Assembly (NCBI GenBank): GCA_910579285.1
Contig: CAJTTT010000012.1
Span: forward strand, 1 to 26,606
Length of the DNA: 26,606 bases
Origin: an uncultured Lachnospiraceae bacterium
GTDB lineage: Bacteria > Bacillota > Clostridia > Lachnospirales > Lachnospiraceae
Direction of reading: 5' to 3'
Shown piece by piece: positions 16,127 to 22,825 of this stretch. Below the pieces are notes generated by a model. That model worked only from the letters and a program-made list of their open reading frames with translations. It did no database searches and had not been told where the DNA came from. The translations under genes and the position numbers were made by a program. Every line of letters starts with the position of its first letter. The first letter of the stretch is position 1.

Positions 16127-18532
16127 TTACTGCTCACGCAGTTCCTCGGCATCCTTCACCTCACAGCCGGGATAAAACATCGAGAGAATCTGCACGTAGT
16201 CAGCCCCCTGCTCTCCCATCGCCTTCGCCCCGTTCTGGGACATGCCGACACCGTGTCCGTAGCCGCCCCCGGTCAACGTATATCCTACCACATTTTCCCC
16301 GTCTTTTCCAGTCCCGGCAGCCGTATCCAGCACAAAGAAGCCGCTTGGAAGAAGCGTTCCCGGCACCGTTTCGCTTCCATCCTGCTTCTTAACCGCACTT
16401 TTTCCATCACAGAGCACATAGCGGATATTGTATTCGGAAAGCACCTTATACACTGCGTTTTCTGTCTCAATATTCAATTCCTGTGCAATCCCTCCCGCGC
16501 CTCTTTTTACAATTTCTATCTTCTTTATCTGCCCTGTCTTTCCGACCGGCTCCGACACATAATAATCCCCTTCCGCTTTTGTCAAGATAAAAGCCGGCGC
16601 CTTTTCATATCGTTCCTTCAAACGGGCAGACAGCGTTTTCTCATCCAGCTCTTCCACCTGGTAACTCCAGCGATACCAGGGTTCCTCCTTCTCAAAGTCC
16701 GCTTCATGTACCGTGGTAATAAACTGTCGGAATGTCCCCTCATCGCGCAAAGACTCCGCGTCAAATCCATCATCCACTTCCGTTTTCTGAGACTGCATCT
16801 GTTCTCCTGTTCCCTCTGATTCTTCCGCTCCCAAAACATCATCCCCTCCTGTCCAATCATCCGACTGCTCCGCTCCTTCCGCCTTCTCATCGCCATATGC
16901 ACCGCTCACACGCACGCCCTGCAGATAAGGTACCTCCCCGCTGTTTCCTCCCTGCCAGCTCACCACGTCCGTCCCTGTCCCACAGGAGGTGGAATAATAA
17001 TAATTTCCCGCCGCCTCCCCATCATAGGTTAGAAGCACCCCGTTCGTCTCTTTGACCGCCGTGGTGGAGTCCGCATGTTCCTCAATATTATGATACACCT
17101 GATAGGCCGTGGTATCGTCCACATGGGCGCCAAGCTCCGGGATGCCCGCCCGCAGAATGTAACGGTACGCATAGGTTCTGGCGCACACCGCCTGCGCTTT
17201 CAACGCCTCCTGCGGATAGGACGCCGGCATTTCGCTTGGCACCACCGCGTAGAGATATTCCTCCAGCGGAAGCTCGTTGACCAAAACAATCCCCTGCTCG
17301 GTCCGCAGACACTCGACAGCGCCCCGGTAGGCGTGATCCGCTCTTGTGCTCCCCTCCATCTCCACCGTAACCTTGTCCGTGAGATTTTCACTGCGATAAA
17401 TTCTGCGCTCCCCGACAGTCATCTGATCCGCCCGTATTCCTGTCTCTGCCCCATCCACAGTAATTCCCACGCGCTCGTGATAATTGGTGCCAGCCGCTGT
17501 ATTCTTTAACAATACCCGGATCTGATCCGCCCCTGCTTCCTCCGAAACCAGACAGGCATATACCTTTCCCTTGTCGACAACAAAATCCGTATCCGCACAG
17601 CCCACCCGCAGCTGCGCCTGCTCCAGCGTTTTCAGGCTCCCATACAGCTTATAAACCTCCATCTCCTCCGCGATCTGATAAATCCCGTAGTCCTCGATCT
17701 CCAGTTCCTGCGCGGAAGCACGGAGAAGCTTTCCGTGAATTTTCTCCCTGCGTTCCTCCGCTTCCACAACACGCCCGCCGCGAAAAGTCAGATCTGCAAT
17801 CTGTTCCCGTTCCGGCGGATTCTCGTGGGCATTCCCGGAAAGCGCCGCCCGGAATGCGGTTTGATGATAAAAACAATCCAGTGTACCGTCTTTGTTCTCC
17901 ATCACCCATACACTTCCCAGGTAATGATCCTCCGGCATGACCTCCACAATCGTAAGCAGTGTATCTCCTTTGACATAGACCCGCATCTCCTGCAGTTCAT
18001 TTTCCGCAAAGGCCGTGGAACAATAGCGGCTGGCTCCCTGCATGGCGCCGTTCTCCGTGTAAGCTTCCTGCTTCTCTTCGTCAACCTTAAGTACAAAAAC
18101 CGTAGTTTCCCAGATGGCAGATTCCGTGTCCAGATACGCCAGAAGAATGCGGAACGCGTCATACCAGTCCTCTTTTAAAAGAGCCTGCTCCGGCGCATAC
18201 TGCCCGCTGTAATCAGGAAGCCCCCATTCCTCCTCACCGATCTGCCGACAAAGCTCTCCATACTGTCCATATGTAAAATATGCGGCATCCTCTTCCCCAT
18301 CCGTTTCCTGTGCGCTCTGTGTCATTCTGTCGCTGTCAGATTCCGCCATAGAAAAGGAGACCCCCAGGGCATCCAGCAAAATCTCCACATCCTCCGCAGT
18401 GATCCGCTCCCCCTCAGGCGGCGCAGGCGTTTCCTCCTGCTTCTGTCTTCTTCCCAGAAAAAGACAGACAATAAATAAAAGACCGAAAAAAATAAGAGCC
18501 AGCTTCGCAAGCTGCTTCCCTTCCAATTTCAT
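16127..18532 (-). CDS. Large SpoIID-domain protein, membrane anchored
   Basis: An 801-aa protein. MKLEGKQLAKLALIFFGLLFIVCLFLG at the start is a signal anchor. Residues ~30-330 are an extension I do not recognise. From ~335 onward is a SpoIID/LytB-type domain: ELPLEEYLYAVVPSEMPASYP with the expected catalytic Glu434, then EALKAQAVCARTYAY, NYYYSTSCGTGTDVVSW, and the C-terminal GGGYGHGVGMSQNGAKAMGEQG. SpoIID is a lytic transglycosylase that trims peptidoglycan stripped of stem peptides during engulfment; its usual length is ~340 aa. An acidic, low-complexity insert (~545-595) breaks the domain. I chose ATG 18532 because the longer reading to 18631 starts inside a terminator and has no signal-like N-terminus. 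It could be sporulation SpoIID or a paralogue acting on the vegetative wall. Confidence 0.88.
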   Translation of the reverse strand: MKLEGKQLAKLALIFFGLLFIVCLFLGRRQKQEETPAPPEGERITAEDVEILLDALGVSFSMAESDSDRMTQSAQETDGEEDAAYFTYGQYGELCRQIGEEEWGLPDYSGQYAPEQALLKEDWYDAFRILLAYLDTESAIWETTVFVLKVDEEKQEAYTENGAMQGASRYCSTAFAENELQEMRVYVKGDTLLTIVEVMPEDHYLGSVWVMENKDGTLDCFYHQTAFRAALSGNAHENPPEREQIADLTFRGGRVVEAEERREKIHGKLLRASAQELEIEDYGIYQIAEEMEVYKLYGSLKTLEQAQLRVGCADTDFVVDKGKVYACLVSEEAGADQIRVLLKNTAAGTNYHERVGITVDGAETGIRADQMTVGERRIYRSENLTDKVTVEMEGSTRADHAYRGAVECLRTEQGIVLVNELPLEEYLYAVVPSEMPASYPQEALKAQAVCARTYAYRYILRAGIPELGAHVDDTTAYQVYHNIEEHADSTTAVKETNGVLLTYDGEAAGNYYYSTSCGTGTDVVSWQGGNSGEVPYLQGVRVSGAYGDEKAEGAEQSDDWTGGDDVLGAEESEGTGEQMQSQKTEVDDGFDAESLRDEGTFRQFITTVHEADFEKEEPWYRWSYQVEELDEKTLSARLKERYEKAPAFILTKAEGDYYVSEPVGKTGQIKKIEIVKRGAGGIAQELNIETENAVYKVLSEYNIRYVLCDGKSAVKKQDGSETVPGTLLPSGFFVLDTAAGTGKDGENVVGYTLTGGGYGHGVGMSQNGAKAMGEQGADYVQILSMFYPGCEVKDAEELREQ

Positions 18533-18603
18533 GGCACAGCCTTTCCCATTTCCTCCTCTATTTCTATGCGTACAAAAAGCAAAATAGTATCTATGCAGCA
18601 AGC

Positions 18604-18645
18604 AAAAAAGCTCCACGGCTAAAATTTTCATTCACCCGTGAAGCC
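18604..18645 (-). terminator. Intrinsic terminator of the ddh / lyxose-isomerase operon
   Basis: Arms 18609-18618 and 18636-18645 form a 10-bp stem (two G-U wobbles when transcribed) around a 17-nt loop. A T run follows on the minus strand (18609-18604). It lies 49 nt after the isomerase stop codon and separates that operon from the SpoIID-domain gene. Confidence 0.8.
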
Positions 18646-18693
18646 CTCGCATGCCCGGCAGTTCCTTTTGCAGCCAGAAAAGTTGTTCAACTG

Positions 18694-19383
18694 TTATTCG
18701 TTTTCCCCGGCAGGCGGATATTCATTGCACAACAGCCTGTACGGCGTTTCATCCTCCTCAATCTCAGGAAATCTCCCCGCCGGCTCATAAAACCGATTAT
18801 CGGTATTGTCATCGTTGCACTGGGATACCTCACCGATCAGTATACTCCCCGTTCCCGGCATCGCATGAAACTCATGGTACTGATGCGGCCAGAGCGTTAC
18901 GCTCTCACCCGGATGCAGTGTGACATAAGAGCCTGCCGGAGCTGTGTAAGTGCGTCCATCGGCATTGATCACCACATCCTCATCGGAAAGTCCGCCCTCC
19001 CCGTCATCCTGATAAATCTTTATCTGCAATACACCGCCCCCGCGGTTGATGATATCCTCCGATTTAAACCAATGGAAATGCATGGGCGCCATCATCGTAT
19101 CCCGCATGAAAAGCAGTTTCTCCGCGTACACTTTCTTGTACTTCGGGTTGTGCTGATTTCCGTTTCTGAGCGTGACCAGTCCAAAACCACAGGCGTTAAA
19201 ATCACCACGTCCGAAATCCGTGATATCCCATCCGAGCATGTTATCACGGATCTCATCATACTCATGTCCCTTACTTTTCCATTCTTCCGGCGTCCAGTGA
19301 CAGAATGGAGGCAGATGAAATCCGTTTTTTGCCGCCAGCGCTTCCATTTCCCGTATGATCTGATTGATCTCTGAGCGTTTCAT
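18694..19383 (-). CDS. D-lyxose/D-mannose isomerase family protein (cupin)
   Basis: A 229-aa single-domain cupin of the D-lyxose ketol-isomerase family, which interconverts D-lyxose with D-xylulose or D-mannose with D-fructose. The metal site is readable: MHFHWFKSED gives His102, His104 and Glu109, and WPHQYHEFH supplies His170. The spacing is that of the characterised E. coli O157 Z5688 and Bacillus YdaE enzymes. A long N-terminal region (FHLPPFCHWTPEEW, GWDITDFGRGDF) is also typical. It lies 27 bp after ddh and shares its terminator, though no pathway links the two enzymes obviously. TAGGAGG precedes the ATG at 19383. The preferred sugar cannot be inferred. Confidence 0.88.
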   Translation of the reverse strand: MKRSEINQIIREMEALAAKNGFHLPPFCHWTPEEWKSKGHEYDEIRDNMLGWDITDFGRGDFNACGFGLVTLRNGNQHNPKYKKVYAEKLLFMRDTMMAPMHFHWFKSEDIINRGGGVLQIKIYQDDGEGGLSDEDVVINADGRTYTAPAGSYVTLHPGESVTLWPHQYHEFHAMPGTGSILIGEVSQCNDDNTDNRFYEPAGRFPEIEEDETPYRLLCNEYPPAGENE

Positions 19384-19410
19384 AAGATCCTCCTATTAGC
19401 AAACCATTTC

Positions 19411-20397
19411 TTACAGCATGGACGCCCGAAGCTCTGCTCCGCTCTTTGCACTCAGATAAGCAGGCGGAATGTCAAACACTGTCTTCGCTCCTGCCTGTCC
19501 TTCTTTATTAAGCCGGTAAGCCGCCCTCGCATAAGCAGCAATCACACTGGCGGTAAACTCCGGGTTGGAATCCAGTTTCAGACTGTATTCAATCAGATGG
19601 CTGTTCTCCTCCTCCCAGCCGGTTTTTCCGCTTCGCAGCACAAACCCGCCGTGCGGAATGCCGCTGTGATCCCTGAGCAGTTCCTCCTCGCTGATAAAAT
19701 GTACGGTAGTGTCATAGTCCGCGAAATAATTCGGCATGGTTTTAATCTCCTGCTCCACTTTCGCGGCATCCGCCCCTTCCTCCAGAACGACAAAGCACTC
19801 TCTGGTATGTTTTTCTCTTGTGGAAAGCTCGGGATTTTTTCCCTCTCTCACTGCCTCAAGAGCAGCCTCCACCGGGATTGTATACTGCTTTGCATTTTTC
19901 ACGCCCTCAATTCTGCGGATGGCATCGGAGTGTCCCTGGCTGACGCCTTTCCCCCAGAAGGTATAATCTTTTCCGTTCGGCAGTATAGCTGAAGCGTACA
20001 TCCTGTTTAAAGAAAACATCCCCGGGTCCCAGCCCACAGAAATAATGCCTGTCTTCCCAGACTCTTTTGCGGCCGCGTCCACGGAATCAAAATGCTTCGG
20101 TATGTTGGCATGGGTGTCAAAACTGTCCACCACGTTAAACAGTTTCGCATACGCCGGCGTCTGCTCCGGCAGATCCGTTGCACTGCCGCCGCAGAGGATC
20201 AGCACGTCAATTTTGTCCTTCCATGCGGCCGCCTCCGACACATGACAGACAGATGCCGAGTCTGTGAGAATTGACACCTTCTGAGGTTCCCTGCGTGTAA
20301 ACACTGCCACAAGCTCCATGTCAGGATTCTGCTTCACGGCACATTCCACACCGCGCCCCAAATTCCCATATCCCAATATTCCTACTCTTATGCTCAT
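19411..20397 (-). CDS. ddh: meso-diaminopimelate dehydrogenase
   Basis: A 328-aa NADPH-dependent enzyme that makes meso-diaminopimelate from tetrahydrodipicolinate in one step, for lysine and peptidoglycan. The N-terminal Rossmann motif is VGILGYGNLGRGVE (5-18). ILCGGSATDLPEQ, SVGWDPGMFSLNR, GVSQGHSDAIRRI and HGGFVLRSG are family signatures, and the length matches characterised Ddh (~326 aa). The start is ATG 20397, which has GGAGG 5 nt upstream; the open frame continues upstream to 20646, but that stretch is a structured RNA and terminator. No promoter was seen between the terminator hairpin (20424) and the ribosome site, so transcription probably reads through from the RNA promoter at 20661-20689. 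Confidence 0.95.
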   Translation of the reverse strand: MSIRVGILGYGNLGRGVECAVKQNPDMELVAVFTRREPQKVSILTDSASVCHVSEAAAWKDKIDVLILCGGSATDLPEQTPAYAKLFNVVDSFDTHANIPKHFDSVDAAAKESGKTGIISVGWDPGMFSLNRMYASAILPNGKDYTFWGKGVSQGHSDAIRRIEGVKNAKQYTIPVEAALEAVREGKNPELSTREKHTRECFVVLEEGADAAKVEQEIKTMPNYFADYDTTVHFISEEELLRDHSGIPHGGFVLRSGKTGWEEENSHLIEYSLKLDSNPEFTASVIAAYARAAYRLNKEGQAGAKTVFDIPPAYLSAKSGAELRASML

Positions 20398-20423
20398 TTT
20401 GCCCTCCATTCCTCCATACCCGC

Positions 20424-20452
20424 AAAAGCAGCCGTACAGGACGACTGCTTTT
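20424..20452 (-). terminator. Terminator-like hairpin between the structured RNA and ddh
   Basis: AAAAGCAG at one end and CTGCTTTT at the other enclose a second CG/CG pair across a single mismatch, with a 7-nt loop. The A and T tracts make it nearly symmetric, so it could work in both directions. It lies 27 nt upstream of the ddh ATG. It may end the small RNA, or serve as an attenuator for ddh. Confidence 0.6.
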
Positions 20453-20483
20453 CCATCTTTCGTATATGCCCCCAAAATGCCGG

Positions 20484-20654
20484 ATCTTGTATTTTGACTC
20501 CTAGCAATGCTAGGTGGGTAACCGCAACCATACTTCTGTCTTCCACTGCTGGGTGCCCAAAGGCTGGAGGCCTGACATCTATATGACAATGTAGGAATCC
20601 CGTTTAAAGTATCTGTAGGTTCAAAATAACAAGATTTATCGCACATTTCAGGTT
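20484..20654 (-). ncRNA. Structured small RNA, 6S RNA-like candidate
   Basis: From the promoter at 20661-20689 the transcript should start near 20654. A long closing helix joins the ends: the minus-strand segment 20635-20617 pairs with 20503-20484 over about 18 bp, interrupted by a bulged T, a small internal loop and little else. Inside, GATACTT (around 20609-20615) can pair with AAGTAT (around 20537-20542), and a CCTAGC/GCTAGG hairpin lies at 20500-20514 beside the closing helix. A ~170-nt rod with a long closing helix, a central open region and a small hairpin on the 3' side is the architecture of 6S RNA, which binds sigma-70 RNA polymerase. The sequence also looks familiar to me as a conserved clostridial RNA. 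I could not align it, so a cis-acting ddh leader remains possible. It lacks the lysine riboswitch core. Confidence 0.6.
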
Positions 20655-20660
20655 ACATCT

Positions 20661-20689
20661 ATTATATCCGAATTAACCGCGAAATACAA
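20661..20689 (-). promoter_or_regulatory. Strong promoter of the structured RNA
   Basis: On the minus strand TTGTAT (20684-20689) and consensus TATAAT (20661-20666) are separated by exactly 17 nt. It lies 39 nt after the stop codon of the GGDEF gene and drives the structured RNA, perhaps with ddh downstream. Confidence 0.8.
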
Positions 20690-20727
20690 CAGAATTTTTT
20701 GGCAGCGAAAATTGAAATTTCAAATTT

Positions 20728-21963
20728 TTATCTGCTGCTTTCCTTCTCCCGATACATCATTTCATCAGCTCTATGGAATAAATGATGGAACGTTTCCACC
20801 CCCGTCTGGGAATAAGCCGCTCCCACGCTGGCAGTAATTTTTTGGAAATTTTCATGTTTCGCAAATTCCCGGTCTAACTGATCCTTTATCATTTTCTTCG
20901 TCTTTTCTACCTCATCCTCTGTGCATACCCCTATTAGCACCACCAGAAACTCATCGCCTCCCATGCGTGCAATCAGACTTTCCGGCAAACATTCCTGAAG
21001 CGTCTTTGCCGTGAGAACCAGCGCCTTGTCACCTTCATGGTGGCCATAAATATCATTGACGCTCTTAAAATGATCCAGATCAATGCAATACACCGATATG
21101 TAGGCATCCTTCATCTGGTCTATAACCTCATACACATACCGTCTGTTATACAGACCCGTAAGAAAATCCGTATTCGCATTCCTGATCATCATCTGTTCAT
21201 AAAGCCGTTCCTGTGTCACATCTATGGCAACGCCTGCAGTTCCCATAACGCTTCCGTCCAGATCAAACAAAGGCGCCTTATAGGTTTTTAGCTCGCGCAC
21301 ACTGTTCCCAATCTTGACGGTCTCATCGAAAATACAGGTTTCACCCTTCTCCATCACCTCGTACTCCGATTCCATACAGATAAATTCACCTTTCGCATAT
21401 TCATCCGGGTCGATATCCCAAATATAATAGTGACCACGCCCTTCAATCTGCTTCATGGTTTTATTGACAGCATTGCAAAACGCCTCATTGACTTTCATAT
21501 GAGCGCCCTCTTTATCCTTATACCAGATCAGATGAGGCACACAGTTAATCGTTGTATCGAGATAAGTCTGTGTCTGCCAAAAGTCCTTACTCATCTTGTA
21601 AACCTTCTGCCAGCGAGTCAGACGAAAACGAAACTCGGCCTCCGTTAAGGGCACTGTCCAGATATCTGTAATCTCCTCCGCATCATCTTTCGTAGTCAAA
21701 AGCGCTGTCTGTTCTTGATCCGCCAGCACAATCAGTTCCGCCTCTTTCCGCTTATGAGAAAGCAGAAATGCAATTGTTTCTACCGCATCCGTCTGTCGTA
21801 AATCCGCCAAAATCACATCTGCCCTGCCGGTCAGCTCTGCTTCCGCGCGGACACTCTTCTGATATTCATGTGAAAAACGAAGAAACTGCGGCATCTGTTT
21901 TAGGATTTCAAATAACTCATCCTGTTCCGTTATCATATAAAAACAAACTTCGCAATGATACAT
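20728..21963 (-). CDS. PAS-GGDEF diguanylate cyclase
   Basis: A 411-aa soluble protein. Residues ~10-115 resemble a degenerate receiver domain (ADVILADL, AELIVLAD, TDIWTVPL) without a clear acidic pocket. A PAS domain covers ~130-250 (INCVPHLIWYKDKEGAHMKVNEAFCN through GSVMGTAGVAIDVTQER). A GGDEF domain covers ~258-411, with DFLTGLYNRR, DLDHFKSVNDIYGHHEGD and an intact RMGGDEF (333-339). It should make cyclic di-GMP from two GTP. The RxxD inhibitory site expected upstream of GGDEF is replaced by LPES (326-329), so product inhibition is probably absent. It is the last gene of the operon with the response regulator (57 bp) and hybrid kinase. The ATG at 21963 has GGAGG 6 nt upstream. Confidence 0.92.
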   Translation of the reverse strand: MYHCEVCFYMITEQDELFEILKQMPQFLRFSHEYQKSVRAEAELTGRADVILADLRQTDAVETIAFLLSHKRKEAELIVLADQEQTALLTTKDDAEEITDIWTVPLTEAEFRFRLTRWQKVYKMSKDFWQTQTYLDTTINCVPHLIWYKDKEGAHMKVNEAFCNAVNKTMKQIEGRGHYYIWDIDPDEYAKGEFICMESEYEVMEKGETCIFDETVKIGNSVRELKTYKAPLFDLDGSVMGTAGVAIDVTQERLYEQMMIRNANTDFLTGLYNRRYVYEVIDQMKDAYISVYCIDLDHFKSVNDIYGHHEGDKALVLTAKTLQECLPESLIARMGGDEFLVVLIGVCTEDEVEKTKKMIKDQLDREFAKHENFQKITASVGAAYSQTGVETFHHLFHRADEMMYREKESSR

Positions 21964-22020
21964 ACCTTTCCTCCATCTCCCAAATATTTTTTAATTCCCT
22001 GTTTCCTATTCATTTTACAC

Positions 22021-22797
22021 TTATTCTGCGTTTAAAATCTTATCAATTTCCGCAAGCAGTTTATCTTTCACCGGCGGCTTCAACATATACGCTGCCGGCT
22101 TTAATTTCAGCACCGCCTCAATGTTTTCCCGGTTGTTGATGGCTGTCAGAAACACCACAGGAATACTCGTCAGATCCTCGTCCGCGCGTATCATTTCAAG
22201 AGTCATCCGCCCATCGCAGACAGGCATTTCATAATCCAGCAAAATCAGATCCGGCCTCTTTTTGCCAATGGAAGTCATCGCCTGTGCCCCCGAAATCGCA
22301 AGGGTTACCTCATAGGTATCTTCAAGCATCGCCTTAATCGTCCGAAGCGCCGTTCCATTGTCGTCTACGACGAGAATCCGCTTTTTCCCGCTGCTTCCCC
22401 TGCTTTCTTCCTGTGCCTCGCGCTTGACCGTCTCCTGCTCCAGCCCAAGCCTTCTGCACACGGCCTCCATAATCACTGAGTTTTCCACCGGGCGGATCAG
22501 ATTCTCAAACTGCTCCTCCTCATAGTATTTAAAAAACTTTTCGCTCTCTTCCTTTGTACCGATGGTTAGAACAGGAATCTGCGTATACTGGTCACTCAGC
22601 ATAAAAAAGATGGACGTGTCAATATCATAGGCGCCAATCAGACTGATGACTACCAGATCCGGGTTCACAATTTTTAACATCCCCTCCAAAACGCCTGCAT
22701 TCTCCGAACAGAGCTGTACATGAAAATACTGGGACAAAAAGTGGTTCGTCTCATTCACCACTGTGTTAAACTTTCCGATCAATAGTATCTTTTTCAT
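22021..22797 (-). CDS. Response regulator with pseudo-REC and REC domains
   Basis: A 258-aa protein with two receiver-like domains and no output domain. The C-terminal one (~139-258) is complete: Asp145-Asp146 in ILVVDD, phospho-acceptor Asp188 in LILLDYEMP, Thr208 in VFLTA and Lys230 before PP. The N-terminal one (~1-118) keeps the fold pattern (KKILLIGKF, PDLVVISL, IPVLTIG) but lacks the acidic pair and the phospho-Asp (Ile51/Ser52 at that place), and has Arg102 near the place of the Lys. It is probably a regulatory pseudo-receiver. The gene sits 28 bp after a hybrid kinase with an HPt domain and 57 bp before a GGDEF protein, so it likely receives phosphate from that HPt and acts by protein contact. 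GGAGG precedes the ATG. Confidence 0.92.
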   Translation of the reverse strand: MKKILLIGKFNTVVNETNHFLSQYFHVQLCSENAGVLEGMLKIVNPDLVVISLIGAYDIDTSIFFMLSDQYTQIPVLTIGTKEESEKFFKYYEEEQFENLIRPVENSVIMEAVCRRLGLEQETVKREAQEESRGSSGKKRILVVDDNGTALRTIKAMLEDTYEVTLAISGAQAMTSIGKKRPDLILLDYEMPVCDGRMTLEMIRADEDLTSIPVVFLTAINNRENIEAVLKLKPAAYMLKPPVKDKLLAEIDKILNAE

Positions 22798-22825
22798 TTC
22801 TTCCTCCGATTACAACTATATGACT

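Noticed and set aside
18533..18631. 33-residue N-terminal extension of the SpoIID-domain protein
   Set aside because: Its ATG lies inside the terminator of the preceding operon, and the signal anchor begins properly at ATG 18532.
20398..20646. In-frame upstream extension of ddh by 83 codons
   Set aside because: The stretch covers the structured RNA and terminator hairpin, its translation has no domain, and ATG 20397 has an ideal ribosome site.
20484..20654. Lysine riboswitch upstream of ddh
   Set aside because: The pathway fits, but the conserved lysine riboswitch core (AGAGGTGC region and its partners) is not present.
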